A DNA stretch of 64,000 nt from Shewanella marina JCM 15074 (GTDB lineage: Bacteria > Pseudomonadota > Gammaproteobacteria > Enterobacterales > Shewanellaceae), in contig NZ_BALM01000016.1 in assembly GCF_000614975.1 (NCBI RefSeq), positions 26,476 through 90,475 of the forward strand. Direction: 5' to 3'. The notes beneath the pieces are model-generated. The model did not search any database and was not told the origin of the DNA. It saw only the letters and a program-made list of their open reading frames with translations. The translations under genes were made by a program, and so were the position numbers. Below are positions 42,264 through 51,322 of the stretch, piece by piece. How positions within the stretch are numbered: position 1 is the first letter of the stretch; every line of letters begins with the position of its first letter.

Positions 42264-43637
42264 ATGCCATTCGAGGTTTTAAACAACGAACTCAATGAAC
42301 AACGCCTCAATAATCTTAATCAAGCACTGAGTAGCGGTATGTTTGTGCATGTGCGTGACATGTTACATAACATGCCAGCATCAGATATTGCCTTTATTTT
42401 AGAATCGTCTCCACCACGTACCAGACAAGTGTTATGGCAATTAATTGACCAAGAACATACAGGCGACATTTTAGATGAGTTAGGAGAAGATCTTAAAGAT
42501 CACTTTATCTCACAAATGACACCGGAGCGCGTCGCCAAAACGGCAGAAGGCATGGATACTGATGATCTGGCCTATATTCTCCGCAGTTTGCCAGATACGC
42601 TGTACAACAAAGTCCTGCAATCCATGAGCAGTCAAGATAGATCACGGGTAGAACAAGCTTTATCCTACCCTGATGATACTGCTGGCAGCTTGATGAATAC
42701 CGATACCGTCACCCTACGTCCAGACGTTAATATTGATGTCATCATGCGTTATTTGCGGGTACGAGGTGAATTGCCCGACGCTACCGATACGCTTTATGTG
42801 GTCGATAAACATGATGTGCTATTGGGTGGTATCAAAATCACCACCTTACTCACCTGTGATCCCAGTGAATCCGTGCGCTCTGAAATGGACAGTAAATTGG
42901 AAGGTATTCCAGTCACCATGTCCGATACCGAAGTGGCACAACTATTTGAGCGCCATGACTGGGTTTCAGCACCTGTTATTGATGAACAAGGTAAACTGTT
43001 AGGCCGTATTACCATTGATGATGTGGTCGATGTTATCCGTGAAGATGCCGAACACTCAATGATGGGTATGGCGGGTATGGATGATGATGAAGATACCTTT
43101 GGCCCTGTACTCAAAAGTACCTTTAGACGCTCACTATGGCTGACCATTAACCTTTTTGCAGCACTGCTGGCAGCATCTGTCAGTAATATGTTTGAAGGCA
43201 CGATTGAGAAGTTCGCCACGATCGCGATTTTGATGACCATTGTGCCCAGTATGGGCGGTGTGGCAGGTAATCAAACCTTAGCACTAGTGATCCGCGGTAT
43301 TGCACTAGGTCAAGTCGGACAAAGCAATGCCAAATGGTTAATCGGTAAAGAGTTGGCCATTGGCTTTTTAAATGGTCTGTTATGGTCAGTATTGGTTTTT
43401 GCTGCAGTATGGCTCTGGAAAGATGATATGGCGCTGGGCGCATTAATTGGCGGCGCAATGCTGATTAATATGACAGTTGCAGGTTTAGCGGGTGCTAGCA
43501 TTCCACTAATACTGAAGAAGTTTAATATCGATCCGGCATTGGCAGGCGGTATGGTATTAACCACAGTCACCGATGTGATAGGACTGTTTGCATTTTTAGG
43601 CTTAGCGACACTGTTCTTAATGAATCACAGTGTATAG
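42264..43637 (+). CDS. mgtE: Magnesium transporter MgtE
   Basis: MgtE is a Mg2+ channel gated by intracellular Mg2+. The 457-residue protein has the N-domain (superhelical repeats, DILDELGEDL, YPDDTAGSLMNTD), two CBS domains (VDKHDVLLGGI; VIDEQGKLLGRITIDDVVDVI) and a five-helix membrane part with PSMGGVAGNQTLAL, the pore signature. Normal length. AGAGGTAGGT gives the ribosome site. Confidence 0.97.
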   Translation: MPFEVLNNELNEQRLNNLNQALSSGMFVHVRDMLHNMPASDIAFILESSPPRTRQVLWQLIDQEHTGDILDELGEDLKDHFISQMTPERVAKTAEGMDTDDLAYILRSLPDTLYNKVLQSMSSQDRSRVEQALSYPDDTAGSLMNTDTVTLRPDVNIDVIMRYLRVRGELPDATDTLYVVDKHDVLLGGIKITTLLTCDPSESVRSEMDSKLEGIPVTMSDTEVAQLFERHDWVSAPVIDEQGKLLGRITIDDVVDVIREDAEHSMMGMAGMDDDEDTFGPVLKSTFRRSLWLTINLFAALLAASVSNMFEGTIEKFATIAILMTIVPSMGGVAGNQTLALVIRGIALGQVGQSNAKWLIGKELAIGFLNGLLWSVLVFAAVWLWKDDMALGALIGGAMLINMTVAGLAGASIPLILKKFNIDPALAGGMVLTTVTDVIGLFAFLGLATLFLMNHSV

Positions 43638-43652
43638 CTATCGTTATAAACG

Positions 43653-43681
43653 AAAAAAGGCAGCTATTAAGCTGCCTTTTT
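43653..43681. terminator. Bidirectional terminator between mgtE and the YiaD-like gene
   Basis: AAAGGCAGC / GCTGCCTTT stem with A- and T-runs at either side. Confidence 0.88.
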
Positions 43682-43699
43682 ACAATCACTTTAAAATGA

Positions 43700-44377
43700 T
43701 TATTGACCAATCGGTGTCAATACAATCTCAACACGGCGATTTTCAGCACGGCCCTGTGCAGTTTGGTTAGAAGCAATCGGTTGCTCCTCGCCCATACCTC
43801 GAGTCGCAACGCGATTAACGTTAATGCCTTGGCGTAATAAGAAGTTTGCCACAGAATCTGCACGCACTTGAGATAGGCGTAAGTTATAGTCAGCCTTACC
43901 AGTACTATCAGTAAAACCAAGTACGTTTAACTGAGTTTTTTGGTACTCTTTTGCTACTAATGCCACGCTAACTAATACTTTTTCAGCTGCAGGGTTTAAG
44001 TGTGACTGATCCACACCAAAGGTAATTTCATTTGGCATATTCAGTACAATGTTATTACCTTGGCGAGTTACGCTAACACCAGTTGAACGAAGTTGCTGGC
44101 GTAATTTAGTCTCTTGTACATCCATGTAGTAACCAATACCACTACCAAGAGCAGCACCAGAAGCGGCACCAATTAAAGCACCTTTGCCGCGGTCATGCTT
44201 GCTTGAAGACAATACACCTACAGCTGCGCCAGCTAATGCACCAATCCAAGCGCCATTAGTAGAAGATGCAGTTTGTTGTTCGTTGGTATAAGGATTAACG
44301 GTTGAACAACCAGATAACACCATTGAGCCTGCAACTAACATGCAGCCCATTGCTTTTAACTTTAAACTTTTCGACAT
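43700..44377 (-). CDS. YiaD-like OmpA-family outer-membrane lipoprotein with glycine zipper
   Basis: The 225-residue protein has a lipoprotein signal (VLSGC, Cys24), a glycine-zipper segment (GALAGAAVGVL and GAASGAALGSGIGYYMD) and a C-terminal OmpA domain that binds peptidoglycan (DSTGKADYNLRLSQVRADSVANFL, GMGEEQPIA, ENRRVEIVL). Order and size match E. coli YiaD. It is likely an envelope-stability lipoprotein in the outer membrane. Confidence 0.93.
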   Translation of the reverse strand: MSKSLKLKAMGCMLVAGSMVLSGCSTVNPYTNEQQTASSTNGAWIGALAGAAVGVLSSSKHDRGKGALIGAASGAALGSGIGYYMDVQETKLRQQLRSTGVSVTRQGNNIVLNMPNEITFGVDQSHLNPAAEKVLVSVALVAKEYQKTQLNVLGFTDSTGKADYNLRLSQVRADSVANFLLRQGINVNRVATRGMGEEQPIASNQTAQGRAENRRVEIVLTPIGQ

Positions 44378-44698
44378 GTTTTCCTCTGTATGCCAAAGGC
44401 ATATAACTACTGCGTCAATAGTCTTGAGTAAGATAAATTGACAGTTGCGTCACATTATACCCAAATTAATTGAAGTTGCTATTTTCAGCGGCATTCGTCA
44501 CTGCTTAAATTCAGAATCTTAACTCTGATAAATAAAATCTTGATAGCGATAATGAGACAGGGAAATAAAACAGCAAACGAGTGCACGACCATTATAAAGT
44601 TTGGGCATTTTTAAACGCAGTTTTGGATAGGAATTACTTGGAGTCAACGCTCTTAAAGTGATGACTCTTATTAGGGAAAGTATGGCAAGCTGATATAC
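44378..44698. other. Intergenic region between the YiaD-like gene and the attC-like site
   Basis: About 320 bases without a gene. It includes the promoter side of the YiaD-like gene and, at about 44640-44668, a GAGTCA / TGACTC inverted repeat. No transposase remnant is visible. Confidence 0.4.
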
Positions 44699-44756
44699 GG
44701 TAACGCTTCAATCAGCCGACGCACCAGCGGTCGGCTGCATTGATTTGTTAGTTTCG
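44699..44756 (-). repeat. Lone integron attC-like recombination site
   Basis: An imperfect inverted repeat has arms TCAATCAGCCGAC (44708-44720) and GTCGGCTGCATTGA (44730-44743) that differ by one unpaired base, and outer TAAC / GTTA ends. This is the single-strand hairpin plan of attC sites: outer core boxes, an inner stem, and an extrahelical base. It covers the end of the 44708 gene, whose last codons read QPTAGASAD, a tail I associate with integron cassette genes ending inside attC. The right-hand core box (GCGTTACC) is not a perfect GTTRRRY. No integrase gene is nearby. Confidence 0.65.
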
Positions 44757-45352
44757 GTTGAGTTGAATACCAAGGTTGATATAAACACCAATGAAATAAT
44801 CATAATTATTGGCATTATCCAGTTTTTAGTTATTCTAAATGCTTTTTCGCCGCGTTTTACTCTCTCCCATTCACTCTTTAGAATAGTTTGTGAGAATGAA
44901 GATGCACGCTCGATAGCCTCAATTGCTTTGCTATAATCTTGACCCTTTTCGATGTTTATTTGGTTTTGGATAGTTGTAGCAGAATCCAGCAACCGATTGA
45001 GCTCCATATGCTCAGGTTCATTTTGATTTAATCTGAGCTTTATACGATATAATGCTTCTGCTCCATCAAATCGCATCTTGCCCACTTGCTCTTTACTGAA
45101 CCTAAACCCTATTACATCTTCATCTGAGGCATGTGAGCTACGGGCTTCTTGCATAACTCGGCAAAGGGCACGTGCAGATGAGAAAAATGCAGCAAGATCG
45201 TTCCTTAACCCATCTATCCAAGCTTGCCTAAACTCAGAAGTCTTTTGCTCTTTACTCAAAGTGAGATTTATATAAGCAATAAGCGCTGTAATTAATGCTG
45301 CGACAACAGTTGCAATAGGAGCAAGCGGTATAGTTGAAACGTCGATGTTCAT
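44708..45352 (-). CDS. Membrane protein of unknown function, probable orphan integron-cassette gene
   Basis: I do not recognise this 214-residue family. It has a membrane helix at about residues 5-25 (APIATVVAALITALIAYI), a central helical soluble part with SEFRQAWIDGLRNDLAAFF, and a second helix near the end (IMPIIMIISLVFIS). ATG 45352 was chosen because AAGGAGAA lies immediately before it; an upstream ATG would add 29 poorly supported residues. The stop falls inside an attC-like site, so the gene may be a cassette inserted outside an integron. Defence or signalling roles are possible but not shown. Confidence 0.8.
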   Translation of the reverse strand: MNIDVSTIPLAPIATVVAALITALIAYINLTLSKEQKTSEFRQAWIDGLRNDLAAFFSSARALCRVMQEARSSHASDEDVIGFRFSKEQVGKMRFDGAEALYRIKLRLNQNEPEHMELNRLLDSATTIQNQINIEKGQDYSKAIEAIERASSFSQTILKSEWERVKRGEKAFRITKNWIMPIIMIISLVFISTLVFNSTETNKSMQPTAGASAD

Positions 45353-45753
45353 TTCTCCTTCGTATTTATCATGAAACGTATTTATCATGACACCCATAAT
45401 AAAATGAGCGTCTGTTGACCAATAATAGCAAGCGCGCAAACAAGAAAATGAATCAATGTGAAAAGCGTGGCAACCGTCACGTTAATAAAGAAGCGTAGAT
45501 ATGATTGATAACCCCATAATCACAAAAATATCTACTTGTAACTATTTCAATAAAATCCTAATTAAACAATAGCTTATAATAAAAAATACCATAAGGATGA
45601 TGGCTATATTATAAATGAGCAGGCTTTATTTAGATTTATTGAGCTTTAATATGGGCGGGTAACTAGAGCGGCATGAAACAATCAGATAGGCAGCTTGGCA
45701 TGACATTAGGGTTGATGAGGAGATGACATCAACCCAATTGCGATTAGAATGTA
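45353..45753. other. Non-coding region between the cassette-like gene and the small membrane protein
   Basis: About 400 AT-rich bases with no convincing gene. No second attC core is clear at the expected upstream edge of the cassette. A 9-bp inverted repeat lies at 45709-45735. Confidence 0.4.
45709..45735 (-). terminator. Hairpin after the small membrane protein gene
   Basis: GGGTTGATG / CATCAACCC arms with a 9-base loop lie 19 bases past the stop of the leftward gene at 45754. No U-run follows, so it may be a stabilising or Rho-assisted end, not a classical terminator. Confidence 0.5.
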
Positions 45754-45939
45754 TTAATCAAGGGCGCGTTGAGTTTGGATCACTAACCAAATAAAAGGCA
45801 CGCTCCATACACTGAGAAGCACTAGCATTGAGGTCACCACAAATTCCCTGTCCTCAACTGCCAGTGACATGATCACTAATAAAAATGCAAAACCAATAGA
45901 CATCAATACGTTATATAAACCTGCTTTTCTTGCACTCAT
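45754..45939 (-). CDS. Small Fur-regulated two-helix membrane protein, unknown function
   Basis: The 61-residue protein begins MSARKAGLYN after GGAGATAGTTCAC, a good ribosome site, which is why 45939 was preferred over the longer frame. It has two membrane segments (VLMSIGFAFLLVIMSLAV and VVTSMLVLLSVWSVPFIWLVI) and little else. A perfect Fur-type palindrome lies 35-50 bases upstream, so expression under iron limitation is inferred. I do not recognise the family. Confidence 0.7.
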   Translation of the reverse strand: MSARKAGLYNVLMSIGFAFLLVIMSLAVEDREFVVTSMLVLLSVWSVPFIWLVIQTQRALD

Positions 45940-45973
45940 GTGAACTATCTCCATATTAAACAAATCACTCAAA

Positions 45974-45988
45974 TGATAATAATTATCA
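45974..45988. promoter_or_regulatory. Fur box (perfect 7-1-7 palindrome)
   Basis: TGATAATAATTATCA is a perfect 7-1-7 inverted repeat and fits the Fur consensus exactly in its half-sites. It lies just upstream of the small membrane protein gene at 45939, so iron-dependent repression of that gene is expected. Confidence 0.8.
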
Positions 45989-46099
45989 CTTTCATGTAGA
46001 TTAATTGATATGCGCAAATGACTCAAGTTAATTTTTATAAAAATCGATTGAAATGATCGGTTTTGCCAATAAGCACACAAGTTGCTCCGATTTTTCCAT

Positions 46100-46128
46100 A
46101 AAAAAACCACGCTTAGGCCGTGGTTTTG
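46100..46128 (-). terminator. Terminator after the decaheme cytochrome gene
   Basis: Read leftward, AAACCACG / CGTGGTTT stem followed by seven T, 20 bases past the stop. Confidence 0.82.
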
Positions 46129-46149
46129 TCAGCGGTATTAACTTAAAGG

Positions 46150-48246
46150 TTAATGACCATGCACTTGCATTAGCTTGTCAGGGCTATGGCATACAGAGCA
46201 GGCTTCCGTTGCCATTTGTGCTTCCTCAATCTCTGGACCATAGTAACCGCCATTCGCTTCAATATGAGCTAACATTGATGGGCTTTCATGGCCCCAGTGA
46301 CAGCTTAAACATGAGCCCGCATCAGCAGAGGCGTAGAAGGTATTATCAATTCCCGCTTTCTCAGGGAAAGTATAAACTCGTCCCGTGGTTGAACGACCTA
46401 ACGCAATACCAGTCACTTTACCCTCTTTAGTGATATGGCAAGTTTCACAATCTGTTTTTAAGATAGTGCCTGAACCACCCCACTTACTTGGATTAAAGTG
46501 ACCTTTGGCGCGATGGACTTTCCACGCTAGACCGGTAGCGCGCATTTGCGGCTCGGCATCACTGCCATCATTCGAGATCCCTTGGTCGCTAGTATGACAA
46601 GCTGCACATGATTCAATGCCATTCATCTTATGACGAATTTCAGGACCATGACAGGCAGTACATTTAGCGCCATCAATGATGTCACGGCGTGCTACGACTT
46701 TGTCATCCACATATTGACGATAAGGGACTGATTTAATGTATGCCTTACCTAACATCTTGTCGCTATCACAAGCGATTGCTTGCGCGTTCTTATCAAAGCA
46801 AACACTAAAAATAGGTAAAATTTCGATTGAGACACCAGCAGGAATAGTCATCGCATGATTAGTCACAACAAACTTACCATCTGCCGGAATTTTATAAACG
46901 GCATCAGCCTTATTGGTAAATTCAATTTCACGCTCCCATGGGCTCGATCCCATTGGATGATCATGTTCAATATCCCAAGAGATTTGGAATACTGGTGCAG
47001 TATAACCTTGAGCAAAATGTTGCTCACCTGTCACCACAGTGCCATCAGGACTCACCGCATAAGCAGAGAATGAGATGTTATCAGCATTCACCACCACATC
47101 TTCAATCATGACCTCATAAGCTTCACCACCTTCAAATGGCTTTTTGGTCTGGAGATGATCCACATTTGTATGACATTCCGCACAAGCCTTACCTTCAGGA
47201 ATGATTACATTTTTATGCTCTTTTGGTGTTGCAGTATGACAGCCCACACAGGCATTGCCATTGGCATGCGTTAACCAAAGATCTTTATCTGCAAGTTCAT
47301 CGTCATTAACGTGACATGCAGTACAATCCATCGCAGGTTTAGTCGGGAATGCTGGATAATCGAATGCATGGTCACCACCATAACCAGCAATGGTATATGG
47401 CATAGCAACTGCATCACCATTCACATCCTGACCCACACGATCTTTTCCCATATGAATCGCATGGATCATATGACCTAACTCAACCGATACGCCTTTAGGA
47501 TCACTAACGATTGGATTATGACAAGACTGGCAGTTTTCCATATCTAAACGGCGACCACCGTGTGCTTTTAAGCTATCAGGTTGGTGACAGGTGTAACATG
47601 TCTTCATCCTCACTAAATCGCGTGTTGCCACACCTTGACGCGCATTGGTACTCGGGATCCAATCAAAATGAGCATTTTCTGCCAGTTCATGACCATTGGC
47701 ATATTCAAACTGCATCTCTATCGCAATACGTTGCGTCAGCGTTGGATCAAACACCACGCCAGCTGGATCGTTAATTGCTAATAAGTTGGTTTTAAATTGG
47801 TAGCTATAACTACCGTCATTATGATCTTGCAAACATTCAATACAATCTTTAATCGACTCAAAGCCTTGCTCAAATGTTGTACCGGCATCATTGGTGATAT
47901 TATTGAGTAATGAATGCCATTGCTTAAGTTCTGAATCATCTGCTTGCTGTAACTGCGCAAATGAGAATCTAAAATCATGGTATTTATTGTTACCCGTTAA
48001 CCCATAGAGGCCTACACCACTATCGTTGGTTAATTCGAAATTAACCGTAATAACACCATTGCTATAATCTGCAGAAGTGATTGTTGCGACCGCCTCATTA
48101 GCCATATCAATTTGCATTCCAACACCGCCAGGAGTGCCCGGCTCACCATCTTTACCATCGTCACCACATCCTGATAAGCCAACAACTAATGCCGTTGACA
48201 ATATTAACGCTATCTTATTTTTTTTATGCATATGTGTATTTCCCAT
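46150..48246 (-). CDS. OmcA/MtrC-family decaheme c-type cytochrome, outer-membrane lipoprotein
   Basis: The protein (698 residues) has a lipoprotein signal with LSGC (Cys near residue 26) and exactly ten CXXCH heme sites, beginning CYTCH and ending CSVCH, in two groups of five separated by a barrel-like domain. This is the layout of MtrC, OmcA and MtrF, cell-surface reductases of metals, humics and electrodes. ATG 48246 follows AGGTG; ATG 48231 is equally possible. No mtrA or mtrB gene is nearby, so it must use partners encoded elsewhere. The gene stands alone with its own terminator. Confidence 0.94.
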   Translation of the reverse strand: MGNTHMHKKNKIALILSTALVVGLSGCGDDGKDGEPGTPGGVGMQIDMANEAVATITSADYSNGVITVNFELTNDSGVGLYGLTGNNKYHDFRFSFAQLQQADDSELKQWHSLLNNITNDAGTTFEQGFESIKDCIECLQDHNDGSYSYQFKTNLLAINDPAGVVFDPTLTQRIAIEMQFEYANGHELAENAHFDWIPSTNARQGVATRDLVRMKTCYTCHQPDSLKAHGGRRLDMENCQSCHNPIVSDPKGVSVELGHMIHAIHMGKDRVGQDVNGDAVAMPYTIAGYGGDHAFDYPAFPTKPAMDCTACHVNDDELADKDLWLTHANGNACVGCHTATPKEHKNVIIPEGKACAECHTNVDHLQTKKPFEGGEAYEVMIEDVVVNADNISFSAYAVSPDGTVVTGEQHFAQGYTAPVFQISWDIEHDHPMGSSPWEREIEFTNKADAVYKIPADGKFVVTNHAMTIPAGVSIEILPIFSVCFDKNAQAIACDSDKMLGKAYIKSVPYRQYVDDKVVARRDIIDGAKCTACHGPEIRHKMNGIESCAACHTSDQGISNDGSDAEPQMRATGLAWKVHRAKGHFNPSKWGGSGTILKTDCETCHITKEGKVTGIALGRSTTGRVYTFPEKAGIDNTFYASADAGSCLSCHWGHESPSMLAHIEANGGYYGPEIEEAQMATEACSVCHSPDKLMQVHGH

Positions 48247-48533
48247 TAGAGAATGTTCACCTTGAACATATGCAATCATAAAATTTAGATTAGTTATTTA
48301 AATTGATCGAATTCAAATTATTAAACACAAATTTCACTTATTAATAATCTTATTTTAATAATTATAAATACACATAATAAACAACCAATGAGTAATTTAA
48401 ACATTCATTAATTTGCTATCCCTTTATTAATTATTCTTTGATTATTTTATTAGCAACAAATATCAATTAACTGTTAAAATAGTGACACTCCCAACACCAT
48501 TTCTGTCATTAATCAGCTGTAATAAAATTAACT
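48247..48533. promoter_or_regulatory. AT-rich divergent promoter region of the decaheme cytochrome and rarD
   Basis: About 290 bases with long A/T stretches and many TAATAA steps. Both flanking genes point away from it. I cannot place a clear CRP or Fnr site, though a regulator of anaerobic respiration would be expected. Confidence 0.45.
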
Positions 48534-49427
48534 ATGAAAACTGCAACTCAGGGCAATATGCTCGCCGCAATCTCTTTCATTTTGTGGGGAATTCTGCCGC
48601 TTTATTATCAATACTTACCTAATGCAGATACTAATGAATTACTGGCATTGCGTATTATTTTTACCATTCCATTTATGTATCTATTTGCTTGGTTATTGCG
48701 CAGAAATATTGCACCAATCAAACAAATTATGGCAGATAAAAAGTCCTTATTATTTTGTTTAATAGCAGGCTTAGTCATGTCAGTGTCTTGGTATACTTTT
48801 ACATGGGCGATGACTCATGGTCAGATACTAGCTGCGAGTCTGGGATACTTTATTAACCCCCTATTTGCGATTACATTAGCGGTGATTTTTCTTAAAGAAA
48901 AATTATCCCTCGCGCAAAAAGCCGCAGTATTTCTAGGTATTATTGGTATTAGTTATCAAGTCTATCAATATGGATCATTACCTTGGATTTCACTGATCAT
49001 GGGTAGTTTTTTTGCGATTTATGGATTATTAAAAAAACATATCAAATATGACAGCTTCACCTCAGTAATGGTGGAGTCAGCGGTACTATTACCTTTCGCT
49101 GTTATTTATTTTGGTTGGTTATGGTTCAATGGAAATAGCCATGCACTCAATGGCTCGACTACTGAATTATTACTTTATATTGGTTCTGCTCCAGTCACTA
49201 TTTTACCATTGATCTTTTTTGCCTTAGCCATTCAACGTACCAGTTTAACCATGGTCGGCTTAATGCAATATATTGAACCAAGTTTACAATTCTTATTAGC
49301 TGTATTTCTATTTTCAGAGATTTTTGATACCACTAAGGCCATTAGTTTTAGCATGATTTGGCTAGGACTCATTCTCTGCAGTATAGAGAGCATGCCAAGA
49401 CGTAAAGCTAAGCATGTCCATGCTTAA
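48534..49427 (+). CDS. rarD: EamA-family transporter RarD
   Basis: The 297-residue protein has ten membrane helices and the RarD start FILWGILPLYYQYL with NADTNELLALRIIFTIPF. The mid motifs SWYTFTWAMTHGQILAASLGYFINPL are typical of RarD within the drug/metabolite transporter superfamily. The substrate is unknown. It has its own terminator. Confidence 0.93.
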   Translation: MKTATQGNMLAAISFILWGILPLYYQYLPNADTNELLALRIIFTIPFMYLFAWLLRRNIAPIKQIMADKKSLLFCLIAGLVMSVSWYTFTWAMTHGQILAASLGYFINPLFAITLAVIFLKEKLSLAQKAAVFLGIIGISYQVYQYGSLPWISLIMGSFFAIYGLLKKHIKYDSFTSVMVESAVLLPFAVIYFGWLWFNGNSHALNGSTTELLLYIGSAPVTILPLIFFALAIQRTSLTMVGLMQYIEPSLQFLLAVFLFSEIFDTTKAISFSMIWLGLILCSIESMPRRKAKHVHA

Positions 49428-49443
49428 TCTCATTGGTATAATA

Positions 49444-49472
49444 CAAAAGCCAGCTAATGCTGGCTTTTGTTT
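49444..49472 (+). terminator. Terminator after rarD
   Basis: AAAGCCAGC / GCTGGCTTT stem followed by TGTTT, 17 bases after the stop. Confidence 0.75.
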
Positions 49473-49516
49473 CTGCGTGTAAGTGCTGCTCTAAGCCTTA
49501 ACTCAATTTCACACAC

Positions 49517-50206
49517 TTAATATTTAACGACTTGCTGATAAGCACGGGTCATTTCTCGGCGCCCAAGCGCCCCAGGATAAGGTTTAACGATTAGACCTGC
49601 TGCTTTCAAATTACGCTTAAATTGCCCATTAGCACAGTAAGACACCAACATACCATCTGCTACCAATAACTGTGCGCATTTTTGCATATTGGCTAATTGC
49701 CAAATTTCAGGCTGCTTATTAGGGGCAAATGCATCAAAATAGATAAGATCCGTTTGCTGACCGACAAACTCAAACTGTTCAAATTCCCCCCTATATTTAT
49801 GCAATACAAAATTAGCCGTAATGGCCACATCTTGCTCCCATGGGGCTTGATGAATAGCCAAATATAACTCGGCCAATTTAGGTGTTAGCCATTGACCATA
49901 ATTAAGCTGTTCAATTAACGCCAATGACAATGGCACAGGTTCAATACTGGTATAATGAATAGTAGCATTTTGCTTTATAGCTTCAGCTAAAGTAAGAATA
50001 GTGTTGAGACCAGTACCGAAACCAACTTCGACAATATTGAGCTGTTTCTTTAATGCTAATTGAGTCATCAAGCCCGCTTGAATATAAACATACTTAGATT
50101 CACTAAGCGCACCATTATGAGCGTGATAACTCTCGTTCAAAGCAATATTAAGCAAGGTATGAGAACCATCTTTTGTCATCAATACTTTAATATTATTCAC
50201 TTTCAT
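49517..50206 (-). CDS. mnmD: tRNA (mnm5s2U34)-methyltransferase-like protein MnmD (DUF752)
   Basis: The protein (229 residues) has the MnmD pattern ESYHAHNGALSESKYVYI, SAM-binding VEVGFGTGLNT, DLIYFDAFAPNKQPEIW and a terminal GRREMTRA. It is the stand-alone methyltransferase that finishes the wobble-uridine side chain in tRNA, without the MnmC oxidase half. ATG 50206 (MKVNNIK) was chosen as the domain edge; an upstream ATG adds 13 residues. Confidence 0.88.
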   Translation of the reverse strand: MKVNNIKVLMTKDGSHTLLNIALNESYHAHNGALSESKYVYIQAGLMTQLALKKQLNIVEVGFGTGLNTILTLAEAIKQNATIHYTSIEPVPLSLALIEQLNYGQWLTPKLAELYLAIHQAPWEQDVAITANFVLHKYRGEFEQFEFVGQQTDLIYFDAFAPNKQPEIWQLANMQKCAQLLVADGMLVSYCANGQFKRNLKAAGLIVKPYPGALGRREMTRAYQQVVKY

Positions 50207-50324
50207 ATCTGTATATAAAATCAGCGTATCTACGATTATAAACAACAGCTTAGTAACTCAAAATAATTACTTGAATTATGAGTAAAAATAATCAAATAAT
50301 AACGGGTCGAAAAGTCGACATATA

Positions 50325-50468
50325 TTCTCAGGGCGGGGCGAAATTCCCCACCGGCGGTAAGATCAATGAGATTAAGCCGCGAGCGCCTAATGCAAGCAAC
50401 AACCATTAGGGACAGCAGATCTGGTGTAATTCCAGAGCCGACGGTTAGAGTCCGGATGGAAGAGAATG
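50325..50468 (+). ncRNA. FMN riboswitch (RFN element) upstream of ribB
   Basis: The conserved RFN blocks are present: CAGGGCGGGGCGAAATTCCCC, CCGGCGGTAA, GCCGCGAGCGCC, the GGTGTAATTCCAGAGCCGACGG stretch and GGATGGAAGAGAATG. Their order and spacing match the FMN aptamer. It is followed by an intrinsic terminator before ribB, so FMN binding should switch off ribB. Confidence 0.97.
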
Positions 50469-50473
50469 AAATC

Positions 50474-50521
50474 AGCACCTTATCATAAGCTTGAATAGCT
50501 TGTTAATAGGTGCTGTTTTTG
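50474..50521 (+). terminator. Riboswitch-controlled intrinsic terminator
   Basis: AGCACCT (50474-50480) pairs with AGGTGCT (50508-50514) and is followed by GTTTTT. It stands between the FMN aptamer and ribB. Confidence 0.82.
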
Positions 50522-50591
50522 CGTGTATCTGTCGATATACGTTCACTTTCTATGCCCTGATCTAGGTAATTTTGTGACGAGGAGTCATACC

Positions 50592-51269
50592 ATGGATCAG
50601 TCTTTAGCAAATCTTTACGGTGAGCAACACCAACGCGTCATCAATGCGATTAATGCCATCAAACAAGGCCAAGGTGTCTTAGTTGTTGATGATGAGGATC
50701 GTGAAAATGAAGGCGATATTATTTTTGCCGCGCAAACATTAACACCAGCACAGATGGCACTACTCATACGTGAATGCTCAGGCATCGTTTGTTTATGCTT
50801 AACTGAAGCTCGAGTGCAACAATTAGCCTTACCTATGATGGTTGCTAATAACACCAGCGCCAATCAAACTGGTTTCACCATCAGTATTGAAGCGGCTAGC
50901 GGAGTTACTACTGGGGTATCGGCAGCAGATCGTGTCACCACGATTATGAAAGCCATTGCTGATGACGCTAAGCCAAGTGATTTAGCGCATCCCGGCCATG
51001 TATTTCCACTTAAAGCGAATGCTAATGGCGTATTAGCACGCCGCGGTCATACTGAAGCGACAGTGGATTTAATGCGTCTTGCGGGCATGAAACCTTATGG
51101 GGTACTTTGCGAACTCACCAATGAAGATGGCACTATGGCACGCTTACCTGAAGTGATGCGCTTTGGCCAGCAACACAATATGCCAGTGGTCACTATTGAG
51201 GATTTAGTCAGTTATCGCTTGGCGCACCCTGAGTTAATTCCACATAGCGTTGATGCTGTGGCAAGTTAA
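50592..51269 (+). CDS. ribB: 3,4-dihydroxy-2-butanone 4-phosphate synthase
   Basis: RibB makes the four-carbon precursor of riboflavin from ribulose-5-phosphate. The 225-residue protein has [15 protein letters not shown] (acidic metal site), [19 protein letters not shown] and [14 protein letters not shown], all family motifs. It is the RibB-only form without a GTP cyclohydrolase half. The FMN riboswitch controls it. ATG 50592 follows ACGAGGAGTC. Confidence 0.97.
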   Translation: MDQSLANLYGEQHQRVINAINAIKQGQGVLVVDDEDRENEGDIIFAAQTLTPAQMALLIRECSGIVCLCLTEARVQQLALPMMVANNTSANQTGFTISIEAASGVTTGVSAADRVTTIMKAIADDAKPSDLAHPGHVFPLKANANGVLARRGHTEATVDLMRLAGMKPYGVLCELTNEDGTMARLPEVMRFGQQHNMPVVTIEDLVSYRLAHPELIPHSVDAVAS

Positions 51270-51288
51270 CTTTAATACTCGAACCAAT

Positions 51289-51319
51289 AAAAAGCCCGCT
51301 GAATTATGCGGGCTTTTTA
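51289..51319 (+). terminator. Terminator after ribB
   Basis: AAAGCCCGC / GCGGGCTTT stem with T-run, 20 bases after the ribB stop; it also reads as terminator for the leftward nucleoside hydrolase. Confidence 0.8.
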
Positions 51320-51322
51320 TCA

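Noticed and set aside
45353..45500. A second attC core at the upstream end of the cassette-like gene
   Set aside because: No GTTRRRY box with the expected hairpin was found; the left boundary of the cassette remains unknown.
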